Of a stretch of 35,488 bases of DNA, positions 9,159 through 16,838 are shown one piece after another. Positions within the stretch are counted from its first letter, which is position 1. Each line of letters starts with the position of its first letter. Origin of the DNA: Parcubacteria group bacterium CG1_02_58_44 (lineage in GTDB: Bacteria > Patescibacteriota > Patescibacteriia > SG8-24); assembly GCA_001872545.1 (NCBI GenBank), contig MNWN01000034.1, positions 1 to 35,488 on the forward strand. The letters run 5' to 3'. A program made the position numbers and the translations under genes. The notes below the pieces were generated by a model. It did not search any database. It saw nothing but the letters and a program-made list of their open reading frames with translations, and was not told the origin of the DNA.

Positions 9159-10484
9159 ATGAGCAAGATGAGTGTTCGGACTAGCTGGTTGGTGGCGGCC
9201 GCCGTTTTGCTGACGGTCATGGCAATCAGCTCCGGTTTGCTGTGGTTGGTCCATAGAATGGAGGAAGCGTCGGAGGATCGGTTCGGGTCGGCTACTCCTG
9301 TCCTGGTGCCCAGTCCGGACGGCGGGTTGGTTGAGGAGGCAGCCGTGGCGGTTCCGGCCACGGAGCAGGTCGGCACGGACGGCGCCCCAACCTACGGTCC
9401 GGAGGTGCCGCCTCCGCCGCCGGTCTCGATTTCCGCCCAGAACTCGCAGGGACTGCGGCGGGTGGAGTTCAGTCCGCCGATCGGCGACGTCTTCCGGCTG
9501 GACTACGATCCGATCACCGACACCCTGCTCCTGGCCGTGGTCGAGACGGACGGCAGCGGATCGATCTGGCGGCTGTCGAACGACGAGACGGTCGAGCGGG
9601 TACTAATGGGCGGCGAACGGACGAACGAGATCTTCCTCGGGTCGGACAGCCGCGGCACGGTCTATGCCGGATTCGCCGGACCGGGCACGCTCTATCGCAG
9701 CGCGGATCGCGGTGTCACCTGGCAGCAGGTGGCCTCCGGCATCGACGGAACCTTCTGGGGACTGACCGACGACGGGAACGGGACGCTCTGGGGTTCGCTG
9801 CATTCCTACAACTCGGCGCTTCTCTACCGCAGTACGGACGACGGGCTGACCTGGCAGGTCTGGCGCGACTTTCAGCGGATGTTCCCCGAGTACGCCGTCA
9901 CTTATCGCGAGGGCGACGGCCGGTTCAAACTGCGTCATCTGCACGACGTGGCCTACGTCGACGGACAGCTGTTCGTGGGAGTGGGGGACGTGGCCCGCTT
10001 TACGGTCAAGTCCGACGACGGCGGGCTGACCTGGCGGCAGGTCTGGAGCGAAGGTTTCACCGCCCATGTCCAGGTTCCCGGCAACGGCCTGCTGCTGGGC
10101 CCGGACCGTCTGCAGTCGCAGGGCCTGGCGCGATACGACTTCGGCACTGACCGGACCGAGGAGGTCTGGAGTCCGATTCCCTTCGGCTGGGCCGGCTTCA
10201 CCTACAGCCTGATGCGGTTCGACGGAGTCTACTATGCGGCCTTCCACAACGAGGCCAACGAGGTCGACTCGTTCTCCGGCCGGAGCGGCGTAGTGGTCTC
10301 GCGCGACGGGTTCAGCTGGTATCCGTTCATGGAGATCGATCCGCTGACCAACTGGGCCAGGACCGACATCTTTCTGGCGCCGCGGCGCGACTGGACCGGC
10401 TGGATCACCCTGAACGGAGCGCTCTACATCTTCGAGTCGCCGATCGGTCGGTGGTTCGACGTGCATCGGGCCTTCGGCGGATAG
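9159..10484 (+). CDS. Membrane-anchored or secreted Asp-box (BNR) beta-propeller protein
   Basis: A 441-residue protein with an N-terminal membrane segment or signal anchor (residues ~10-31), a ~65-residue low-complexity linker rich in Pro, Glu and Val (PEVPPPPPVS), and a C-terminal domain of Asp-box repeats: YRSADRGVTW, YRSTDDGLTW, KSDDGGLTW and VVSRDGFSW. Asp-box repeats occur in beta-propeller proteins such as sialidases, but sialidase catalytic residues are not evident, so this is better seen as an extracellular propeller of unknown ligand. It sits between two P-type ATPase genes on the same strand, without obvious functional link. Confidence 0.75.
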   Translation: MSKMSVRTSWLVAAAVLLTVMAISSGLLWLVHRMEEASEDRFGSATPVLVPSPDGGLVEEAAVAVPATEQVGTDGAPTYGPEVPPPPPVSISAQNSQGLRRVEFSPPIGDVFRLDYDPITDTLLLAVVETDGSGSIWRLSNDETVERVLMGGERTNEIFLGSDSRGTVYAGFAGPGTLYRSADRGVTWQQVASGIDGTFWGLTDDGNGTLWGSLHSYNSALLYRSTDDGLTWQVWRDFQRMFPEYAVTYREGDGRFKLRHLHDVAYVDGQLFVGVGDVARFTVKSDDGGLTWRQVWSEGFTAHVQVPGNGLLLGPDRLQSQGLARYDFGTDRTEEVWSPIPFGWAGFTYSLMRFDGVYYAAFHNEANEVDSFSGRSGVVVSRDGFSWYPFMEIDPLTNWARTDIFLAPRRDWTGWITLNGALYIFESPIGRWFDVHRAFGG

Positions 10485-10540
10485 AGGACCGCGTTTTGGA
10501 TAGGGTCATTTAGGGGTTAAGGGCTTTTTAGATAAAGACA

Positions 10541-13108
10541 ATGAGTATAGAGACATCCTCAGACCGGTCGTTTGGTGACGTTCGCGACTACCGACAGGCG
10601 GCGGTTTCCGAGACCAAGGACCTGTTGGCGGGATTGAAGTCCGGTAGTGGCGGCCTGTCGTCCGAGGAGCGACGTCATAGGCTGGCCGACTGCGGACTGA
10701 ACGAGACTACGGTCCGACAAACGACGGCCTGGGGTATCCTGCTGCGCCAGTTTCGTTCGCCGTTCGTGTACCTGTTGGCCGGAGCTGTGGCAGTGGCGCT
10801 GTATGCCGGAGAGTACGTCGATGCCGGACTGATCGCAGTCTTTGTCCTGATCAACACTGCACTCAGTTTCTACCAGGAGTATCGGGCCGAGCAGGCCGTA
10901 CGTCTCCTTCGCGGGTACTGGCGCTATGACGTCACCGTCCTGGTCGACGGCCAGCCGACTTCGGTCGGTTCGGAGCGGGTGGTGCCGGGCGACGTGCTGC
11001 GCCTGGCGGCCGGCGACCGGATTCCGGCCGACGTGCGTTTTATGTCCGCCGACAGCGTCACTGTGGACGAGTCGATGCTGACCGGCGAGTCGGTCCACGT
11101 CGAAAAGTCGTGCCGGACTGCGTCCGTCGAGCCGCAGGACTACTTCGATGCGGGCAACGTCGGCTTCGCCGGAACCTCGCTCCTGTCCGGCGAGGCCTTA
11201 GCGGTCGTGTTCGCGACTGGGCGGCATTCTTCGCTCGGCCTGATCGTCGGGTTGGCCGGACGGTCCGCATCTTCGGGCGTCTTCGAGCGGGAGATCGGCT
11301 CGTTCAGCCGTTTCATACTTAAGATGGTGGGAGTGACGCTCCTGGTGATCTTTCTGTTGAACGTCGTCCTCAGGGGTTGGGGAAATCTCGACCAGATGCT
11401 GCTGTTCTTCATCGCTCTGACTATCGGGGTGGTGCCGGAGGCCCTGCCGGTAGTCATGACCGTGACCCATACGCGAGCCGCGCTGCGTCTGGCCGCCAAG
11501 AAAGTCATCGTCAAGCGGCTGTCGGCAGTGGACGATCTGGGCAGCGTGGACGTGCTTTGCATCGACAAGACCGGGACCGTGACCAGGAACGAGCTGGAGG
11601 TGTCGGTCATTATGGCCGACGATCCGGAACGGTGCGTGATCCTGAGTCTGGTCGGATCTCCGGCTGCGGAAGGCTGTCGCTCGGTTGGCAACTCGTTTGA
11701 CCGGGCGCTGCGGAGCTTTGCCGGCCAGAGAGTGGCGGGGGAGGCGGCTCGTTACCGTCAGGTCGCCGAGCTTCCATTTGATCCCGATCGACGTCGCGGC
11801 AGCGTGCTGGTGGAGGATCCTGACGGCGGACGTCGTCTGGTGGTTCGCGGTTCGCCCGACGAAGTGCTGGAGTTGTGTGGTCGGGTCGGCGAGCCGATCG
11901 AGCTGGGTCGCTGGCTTGAGCGCGAGGGTCTGGCCGGACGTCGGGTTTTGGTCGTGGCCGAGAGGGCGATGTCCTCCGGTTGCGAGACGGTTAGCGTAGA
12001 GGATGAGACCGGTCTGGAGTTCGTCGGTGCACTGTCGTTCGAGGATCCGCTGAAGGACGGGGCGGCCGCAGCCATACATAAAGCTGGTCAGATGAGGATC
12101 CAGATCAAGATGCTGACCGGCGACGCCCGGGAGGTGGCCGGTGCAGTGGCTGAACAGTTGGGATTGGTAACCGATCCGTCCGAGGTTATCACCGGTCACG
12201 AGTTCGACGCGCTCGATGCCGGGGGACAGGTCGAGGCAGTCGGCCGTTTTGTGGTTTTTGCCCGCGTCAATCCGGAGCAGAAGTTTCGCATCATATCCCT
12301 ATTGCAGCAGGCCGGACGGTCGGTCGGCTTTTTGGGGGAGGGCTTCAACGACGTGCCGGCCCTGCGTCTGGCCGACGTAGGCATAGCGGTGGAGAACGCC
12401 GCCGACGTGGCCAAGGACGCCGCTGACATAATCCTGGGCGATGCCAGCCTGTCGGCGATCGTGGACGGCGCGGAGATCGGACGCCGGAACTTCGCCAACG
12501 TCATCAAGTACCTGACCGTCACATTGGCCGCAAACTTTGGCAACTTCTACTCGGTGGCGATCGCTTCGCTCTTGGTGCCGTTCCTGCCCATGCTGCCGGT
12601 GCAGATCCTGCTGCTGAACCTGCTGACCGACGCACCGATGATTACGGTGGCGGCCGATGCGGCCCATCCGTCGGAGCTCAGGCGGCCCAACCACTACGAC
12701 GCCCGTCAGGTCATCCTGATGGCGACTGTGCTGGGGGTGGTGAGCAGTGCCTTCGACTTCCTGACCTTCGGCGTCTTTCACGGTCTGGGCGCTGAGCCAT
12801 TGCGGACACTTTGGTTCATGGAGAGTGCTCTGACCGAGATCTTACTCATCTTCTCCGTCCGCACAGCCGGACCGTTCTATCGCGGCCCGCGGATACCGCC
12901 GTCGGTGAGCTGGATCATGGGGGTGATGGCCGTAGTCTGTCTGGTCCTGCCGTATACTGGTTGGGGGCACAGGCTTTTTGGATTCGTCTCGCCTCATCCG
13001 TGGCAGCTGGCTGCGGTCCTGGCTATCGTCGCGGTCTATTTCTGCCTGACTGAACTGGTTAAGCTGCGCTTTTTCGGTCGTAAAAGGGCTTATTCCGGTG
13101 ACAGATAG
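10541..13108 (+). CDS. P-type cation ATPase, closest in style to Mg2+ (MgtA) type
   Basis: An 855-residue P-type ATPase. The N-terminal cation-ATPase domain (LSSEERRHRLADCGLNE), actuator TGES, membrane PEALPVVMT, phosphorylation motif DKTGT with D342, and LTGD are all present. The C-terminal membrane region (NFGNFYSV, VPFLPMLPVQILLLNLL) resembles magnesium-translocating ATPases more than calcium or sodium pumps; the substrate is inferred only. One departure is the hinge motif, which reads GEGFND (599-604) instead of the usual GDGxND. The whole frame is intact, so it is unlikely to be a decayed gene. It starts 56 nt after the beta-propeller gene; no clear SD is present. Confidence 0.88.
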   Translation: MSIETSSDRSFGDVRDYRQAAVSETKDLLAGLKSGSGGLSSEERRHRLADCGLNETTVRQTTAWGILLRQFRSPFVYLLAGAVAVALYAGEYVDAGLIAVFVLINTALSFYQEYRAEQAVRLLRGYWRYDVTVLVDGQPTSVGSERVVPGDVLRLAAGDRIPADVRFMSADSVTVDESMLTGESVHVEKSCRTASVEPQDYFDAGNVGFAGTSLLSGEALAVVFATGRHSSLGLIVGLAGRSASSGVFEREIGSFSRFILKMVGVTLLVIFLLNVVLRGWGNLDQMLLFFIALTIGVVPEALPVVMTVTHTRAALRLAAKKVIVKRLSAVDDLGSVDVLCIDKTGTVTRNELEVSVIMADDPERCVILSLVGSPAAEGCRSVGNSFDRALRSFAGQRVAGEAARYRQVAELPFDPDRRRGSVLVEDPDGGRRLVVRGSPDEVLELCGRVGEPIELGRWLEREGLAGRRVLVVAERAMSSGCETVSVEDETGLEFVGALSFEDPLKDGAAAAIHKAGQMRIQIKMLTGDAREVAGAVAEQLGLVTDPSEVITGHEFDALDAGGQVEAVGRFVVFARVNPEQKFRIISLLQQAGRSVGFLGEGFNDVPALRLADVGIAVENAADVAKDAADIILGDASLSAIVDGAEIGRRNFANVIKYLTVTLAANFGNFYSVAIASLLVPFLPMLPVQILLLNLLTDAPMITVAADAAHPSELRRPNHYDARQVILMATVLGVVSSAFDFLTFGVFHGLGAEPLRTLWFMESALTEILLIFSVRTAGPFYRGPRIPPSVSWIMGVMAVVCLVLPYTGWGHRLFGFVSPHPWQLAAVLAIVAVYFCLTELVKLRFFGRKRAYSGDR

Positions 13109-13154
13109 GACAATTAAGGGTAATTTTTCGCAAGGTCAGGAAAATCGGCCCTAC

Positions 13155-13183
13155 TTGACAGCTTTTTAAGATCGGTTTAGAGT
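13155..13183 (+). promoter_or_regulatory. Strong sigma70-type promoter
   Basis: TTGACA at 13155-13160, a 17-nt spacer and TAGAGT at 13178-13183. The predicted start near 13190 leaves a leader of about 200 nt before the next gene. Confidence 0.7.
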
Positions 13184-13189
13184 GTTTTT

Positions 13190-13389
13190 CGTACCCGCAA
13201 CAGTGGAGTACCGGCCGCTTCTTCTCAGAAAAAGATATGAAACTGTCCGATGAACCCATAAGTATGTGACGGCCCCGGAAGTGAGAATCCGGGGTCGTCG
13301 TGTGTTTGGATGGGCAAAAACGGAACGAGTCTTGATCATTTTCCAGAAAAGTGCCAATCTTCAGCTGCTCTTTAAAGAAAGGTGGGAAG
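13190..13389 (+). promoter_or_regulatory. Structured ~200-nt leader or small RNA
   Basis: This region follows a consensus promoter and precedes a gene with an SD. GTAC at each end of 13191-13211 can form a small hairpin. GACGGCCCCGGA (13268-13279) and TCCGGGGTCGTC (13288-13299) form a 12-bp stem with one G-U pair and an 8-nt loop, followed by GTGTGTTT. GGCCG at 13213-13217 can instead pair with CGGCC at 13270-13274, which would break the large stem. A 10-codon reading frame (ATG at 13237, TGA at 13267) ends at the stem base. It does not match any riboswitch or housekeeping RNA that I recognise. Confidence 0.45.
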
Positions 13390-13884
13390 ATGATCTGCCT
13401 AAATGGTCCCATAGTTGAGGTAGACTATGCGGAGTCAATGATCGCTTTGTGTTCGCTGGGCGGTTCTCTCTGGCGGAAACAGGTATTGCAGCCGTCCGTG
13501 CCACCGGCCTCTCAGGTCGGTCGGCAGAGGGTTAAAGTGGCCTTAGTCGGGACTGAAATAGTCTCTGAAAAGGACTTCGAGATTTGGTCGGCTGTCGGCG
13601 GCGTACGTTTGGCCACGCCGGTAGAGATGGTTGCGGCCATGAGGTGCGAAAGGGTTTGGAAAGTCCTGACCCTAAGTCGTGAGGATAATGTCGTTTTGGC
13701 TCTTGGTGCTTTCGTCCAGAACGATCCGGACGAATATCCGGAAGAGATCGGCTGTTTCTCTGCTGCCGCTTCTCTCGTGAGAGCTGAAAGAGAATATCGG
13801 GTCACTTTGGTCAAACTTCCGGCGAGACTGATTTCTCGTCACTGGTGGAAAGAAAGGCCTCTGGTATTGGCGGTGTTGGAGTGA
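13390..13884 (+). CDS. Unknown protein with strong ribosome binding site
   Basis: A 164-residue soluble-looking protein with no membrane segment, signal peptide or motif I recognise. The start at 13390 is chosen because AGGTGGG stands 4-9 nt before it; an upstream ATG at 13351 in the same frame has no SD. The middle (LVGTEIVSEKDFEIWSAVGG) and the end (RLISRHWWKERPLVLAVLE) look like a folded domain. It lies upstream of, but is separated by a terminator and a new promoter from, the hydrogenase-large-subunit-like gene, and both have unusually good SDs for this window. No function is proposed. Confidence 0.7.
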   Translation: MICLNGPIVEVDYAESMIALCSLGGSLWRKQVLQPSVPPASQVGRQRVKVALVGTEIVSEKDFEIWSAVGGVRLATPVEMVAAMRCERVWKVLTLSREDNVVLALGAFVQNDPDEYPEEIGCFSAAASLVRAEREYRVTLVKLPARLISRHWWKERPLVLAVLE

Positions 13885-13928
13885 TATCCGACAGGTGCAG
13901 CCATGATGTATTTCTCGTCCTCGGAGTC

Positions 13929-13953
13929 GCCCATCGGTTAGGTGGGCTTTTTT
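13929..13953 (+). terminator. Rho-independent terminator
   Basis: GCCCATC at 13929-13935 pairs with GGTGGGC at 13941-13947 around GGTTA, followed by TTTTTT. Confidence 0.85.
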
Positions 13954-13984
13954 GTTCGAAAGCCATGGTTTGCGGCGGTTCGGG

Positions 13985-14013
13985 TTGACTTTCGTCCGGC
14001 GGGGAGGTAACTT
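13985..14013 (+). promoter_or_regulatory. Promoter of the hydrogenase-like pseudoenzyme gene
   Basis: TTGACT at 13985-13990, 17-nt spacer, TAACTT at 14008-14013. The expected start near 14020 gives a short leader containing the SD AGAGGTGGAGG. Confidence 0.6.
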
Positions 14014-14045
14014 TTCGGATCAGTTCTTTATCAGAGGTGGAGGAA

Positions 14046-15206
14046 ATGTCGGAGAAAGCAGAAGAAGTCGTCTCACCGCCGAGGTTGGTCGTAAGTGTCG
14101 ACATTTTCGGTAGGGTGACGGTCGAACAGCCCTCACACGATCCGTATGCCGGTTTGGTCGGCTGTCTAGTTCAGGGGTTGCCGGAAGTCATGCAGAAGAC
14201 GTTACTGCAGACCGTGCCGCACTTGGTCGCCGCAGCCGGAATTCGGGATCTGGCACTGGGAAAACCGGTCTCGCCGGACGAGTCGGATCGCCGCCGGCTG
14301 GGACTGTGGGGTTTCGCCCTGCGGGCCCACGGTCTGCATCTGGCCAGTTGCATACGGGCCGGACTGATGGGCGACGACGAGGCCGAAAGGTCGGCTTATC
14401 TCGGTTGGGCCGAGGACCTGATGCGGTGCGGTCAGGCCGTAGTCTCGGTCTTCCTGTCCGGTGCGGAATTCGCAAGTTTTGCGCATCTAGTTCCTAACTG
14501 GAGTGAGCTGACAAAAAAGGCCTCGAAAGGTGCCCGGGAACTGGCGTTTGCCGTTGCGGGTCGGAAGTTTCCGTATTGTCTTCCGTCGTTCGATGTTCGC
14601 TGCCTCGGGTATGGTTGGCTGAAGCCCTTTGGTTATTTCGGGGCTGCCCATGACCCGGTTCTGGACCACGTATTTTCTGAGCAGGGAATTCGACGTTTGA
14701 CCCACAGTTTTGGCATTCCGGCCGTAGTCGGACCGATGGCCAGACTGAACACCTTGAAAGGTCGCCATCGGCGTCTTGATCCTACCTTTCCGTCCAATCC
14801 GTTTTCGCTGCTGGGTAAAGAGATGCTGGAGTCGACAATCCTTGTCGTAGCTATCGGGGCGACGCTTGGGTCGTGCTCGACTGAGGTAGACGATGCGACT
14901 GTAGCTCCGAACTTGATAGCCGTTGGCGGCATGAGGTTCAGAAGCTGGGTTGAGGCGCCGCGTGGCATCCTCTGCCATCAGGTCACGACAGATAGGGAAG
15001 GTTGTCTGGTTGAGGGTCGGGTACTGCTGCCGAGCTGGCAGAACCTGTGGCTGCTGGAACGTGCGGCGACGGAGGTCGTTTTGCAGATGAGGGTCGAGGG
15101 CCGGACACGACCGGAAATGGAAGCGACGCTGACCGATCTTGCTAGATTTTACAATCCCTGTGTTGACCAGGACGGCGACTTCGTCGAGTTCCGTTGGATG
15201 GAATGA
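14046..15206 (+). CDS. NiFe hydrogenase large-subunit homologue lacking nickel ligands
   Basis: A 386-residue protein that aligns by eye along its whole length with the active large subunit encoded at 19974-21269. Shared blocks: VSPDESDRRRLGLWGFALRA with HGLHL against PSPQTMDLRHLTMYGLNIRD with HALHL; VVGPMARLNTL against MVGALARLNLA; WVEAPRGILCHQ against VVEAPRGTLYHK; PSWQNLWLLER against PTGQNQINIER; RFYNPCVDQDGDF against RAYDPCMSCATHF. The N-terminal nickel motif (RICGTC in the active protein) is replaced by KTLLQT around residues 51-56, and in the C-terminal motif only C372 remains, with Q375 and D378 at the positions of the second Cys and the His. It cannot carry a normal NiFe site. An intact frame, its own promoter and a good SD argue that it is expressed and selected, perhaps as a structural, regulatory or assembly partner. 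The ATG at 14046 is preferred over a GTG at 14037 that lies inside the SD. Confidence 0.8.
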   Translation: MSEKAEEVVSPPRLVVSVDIFGRVTVEQPSHDPYAGLVGCLVQGLPEVMQKTLLQTVPHLVAAAGIRDLALGKPVSPDESDRRRLGLWGFALRAHGLHLASCIRAGLMGDDEAERSAYLGWAEDLMRCGQAVVSVFLSGAEFASFAHLVPNWSELTKKASKGARELAFAVAGRKFPYCLPSFDVRCLGYGWLKPFGYFGAAHDPVLDHVFSEQGIRRLTHSFGIPAVVGPMARLNTLKGRHRRLDPTFPSNPFSLLGKEMLESTILVVAIGATLGSCSTEVDDATVAPNLIAVGGMRFRSWVEAPRGILCHQVTTDREGCLVEGRVLLPSWQNLWLLERAATEVVLQMRVEGRTRPEMEATLTDLARFYNPCVDQDGDFVEFRWME

Positions 15207-15234
15207 CGTCGGACCGCCGCGAACTTTTTACTTT

Positions 15235-15262
15235 GCCCCCGCTGGTCGGGGGCCTTTTGTTT
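15235..15262 (+). terminator. Rho-independent terminator
   Basis: GCCCCCG at 15235-15241 pairs with CGGGGGC at 15247-15253, followed by CTTTTGTTTG. Its T-tract overlaps the -35 box of the next promoter. Confidence 0.85.
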
Positions 15263-15285
15263 GTTCCTCGGTCATGGGCTATAGT
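15257..15285 (+). promoter_or_regulatory. Leaderless-type promoter
   Basis: TTGTTT at 15257-15262, 17-nt spacer, TATAGT at 15280-15285, then 9 nt to the ATG at 15295. Transcription would start at or within a base or two of the start codon. Confidence 0.7.
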
Positions 15286-15294
15286 GCGAGAACT

Positions 15295-16023
15295 ATGGAC
15301 GGAATACTTCGCTGCAGCCGCTACGCCTTTGGGCCGAACCGCCTGCATTACTGCGGGCCGGATGCCAATCGTGAGCTGCTGGCCTACATCGGGGAAGGGG
15401 AGGCGGACTTCGGCCTGCGGGCCATGCTGTCCGCCTTCAAGACTCTGGCGCCGTACTTGAGGCTGATCGCGCAGGCGAACGGCATTGCCGACATGTTCGA
15501 CGACCGTGTAGTTGAGGCCTACTGGCTAGGCAACGAGCTGCTCGACGGCGTGGACAGGCAGCGGTTCTATCGGCATCTGGAGGACGGCTTGGGCCTGCGG
15601 CGGAAGTTGGGTACCGGCTTTTCCTCGGTTTCCGACCGGATCGGATTGGGCGCAGTGCCGCATCATTCGTTTCATGTGCTGAGCGTCTGGCGGCGGACTG
15701 GTCAGGCCGACATCTTCCATACGCTCGACAGTCTGGACTCCTGCCGGATCGCACCGGGCGAAGTCCTGTCCGTGCATGGTCCCAAGGTGACCGTCGAGGT
15801 CGAACCGCTTGCAACCGATGGCCGATCCGTCTGGCTGGGGTCGTCCGAACTGCGGACCGTGCTGCGCCCGTTCGAGTCGCGCGAGGATATGGACGAGCTG
15901 TCTGCCGGTCAGATCGTGGCCCTGCACTGGGGCGTGCCCTGTGAGGTCATCACTCCGGAACAGGCGGATCGGCTGAGGAGATATACGGCACGGCATCTGG
16001 CTCTGGCCGTCCTGCCGCAGTGA
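15295..16023 (+). CDS. Conserved unknown protein (possibly DUF6390) next to hydrogenase genes
   Basis: A 242-residue soluble protein. The opening ILRCSRYAFGPNRLHYCGPD and the later block VVEAYWLGNELLDGV resemble what I remember of the DUF6390 family, but this was not checked and the name is tentative. Residues ~100-150 contain several histidines (VPHHSFHVLSVW) and the C-terminal third (VALHWGVPCEVITPEQ) is small-domain-like. The frame extends upstream to 15139, but those codons lie within the previous gene and the terminator; the ATG at 15295 is placed exactly for a leaderless transcript. It follows the hydrogenase-like pseudoenzyme gene, so a role tied to hydrogenase is an inference from position. 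Confidence 0.75.
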   Translation: MDGILRCSRYAFGPNRLHYCGPDANRELLAYIGEGEADFGLRAMLSAFKTLAPYLRLIAQANGIADMFDDRVVEAYWLGNELLDGVDRQRFYRHLEDGLGLRRKLGTGFSSVSDRIGLGAVPHHSFHVLSVWRRTGQADIFHTLDSLDSCRIAPGEVLSVHGPKVTVEVEPLATDGRSVWLGSSELRTVLRPFESREDMDELSAGQIVALHWGVPCEVITPEQADRLRRYTARHLALAVLPQ

Positions 16024-16045
16024 CGAGCCCTCGGTTACGGGCACG

Positions 16046-16053
16046 ACTGATAT
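16046..16053 (+). promoter_or_regulatory. Extended -10 promoter element
   Basis: TGATATACT lies about 37 nt before the ATG at 16091; it reads as an extended -10 without a clear -35 box. The position is approximate by a base or two. Confidence 0.4.
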
Positions 16054-16090
16054 ACTGAGTCTGCCGTTAGCCGCTTATCGAATTAAATTT

Positions 16091-16825
16091 ATGGATACCG
16101 GATACTACCGAACCGTCATCTTTGACATCGAGACAGTAGCCCGGCCGTTTGAGCGGCTCGATCCGTCGTTGCAGGATAAGGTCGTCGAGAGGGCAGCGAC
16201 CCGGGCGCGGGAGGAATCGGCCGACCCGGAGGCGACGCTGGAGGAGGAAAAAAATCTGTTGGCCCTGAACCCGCTGTATGCCGAGGTGGCGGCGATCGGC
16301 GTACTCGATGCCGAGACCGACCGCGGTGCGGTCTATTATGTCGCACCCGGACAGGAGGGACAGGAGATCGAGGAAGACGACATCAAGCTCTCGGCACTCT
16401 CGGAGGGCGACGCGTTGCGAAGGTTCTGGGAAGTGGCTCGGGCCTGCCGCAAGCTGGTCGGCTTCAACAGCCGGACGTTCGACGTGCCGTTCCTGAACGT
16501 GAGGTCGGCAGTGAACGGCCTGCGCCCGTCGGTCGACCTGATGGCCAACCGGTACCTCAAGCTGCAGCCCGCACCGCAGCATATCGATCTGTTGGATCAG
16601 CTAACCTTTTACGGGGCGACTTGGCCGCGGCGTGGCAGCCTGCATGAGTGGTGTCTGGCGTTCGGTATTTCGAGCCCCAAAGTCGGCGGCGTGTCCGGTT
16701 CGGAGGTCGGTCAGATGTTCACCGGCGGACGGTACTTGGACATCGCCCGCTACAACGTTCGCGATCTGCAGGCCACGCGCGAGCTCTACCGCCGCTGGGA
16801 CGAGCTGCTTAACTTTCAGAAGTAG
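16091..16825 (+). CDS. DEDD-type 3'-5' exonuclease (PolB-exonuclease-like)
   Basis: A 244-residue RNase H-fold exonuclease. The Exo I motif is FDIETV near residues 11-16 (Asp and Glu metal ligands), Exo II is LVGFNSRTFDVPFL near 117-130, HIDLLDQLTFYG follows, and Exo III is YNVRDLQATRELYRRW near the end, giving the fourth acidic ligand with a Tyr seven residues earlier in the expected DEDDy arrangement. It resembles the stand-alone predicted 3'-5' exonucleases related to the proofreading domain of family B DNA polymerases. The substrate, DNA or RNA, cannot be told. It ends 13 nt before an SRAP-like gene on the same strand, which suggests a shared nucleic-acid maintenance context. Confidence 0.85.
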   Translation: MDTGYYRTVIFDIETVARPFERLDPSLQDKVVERAATRAREESADPEATLEEEKNLLALNPLYAEVAAIGVLDAETDRGAVYYVAPGQEGQEIEEDDIKLSALSEGDALRRFWEVARACRKLVGFNSRTFDVPFLNVRSAVNGLRPSVDLMANRYLKLQPAPQHIDLLDQLTFYGATWPRRGSLHEWCLAFGISSPKVGGVSGSEVGQMFTGGRYLDIARYNVRDLQATRELYRRWDELLNFQK

Positions 16826-16838
16826 CCTCTCCGGTCGT

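Noticed and set aside
13268-13299. SRP RNA or other housekeeping RNA at the GC-rich hairpin
   Set aside because: The loop lacks the conserved SRP tetraloop and internal-loop sequences, and no other housekeeping RNA signature was seen.
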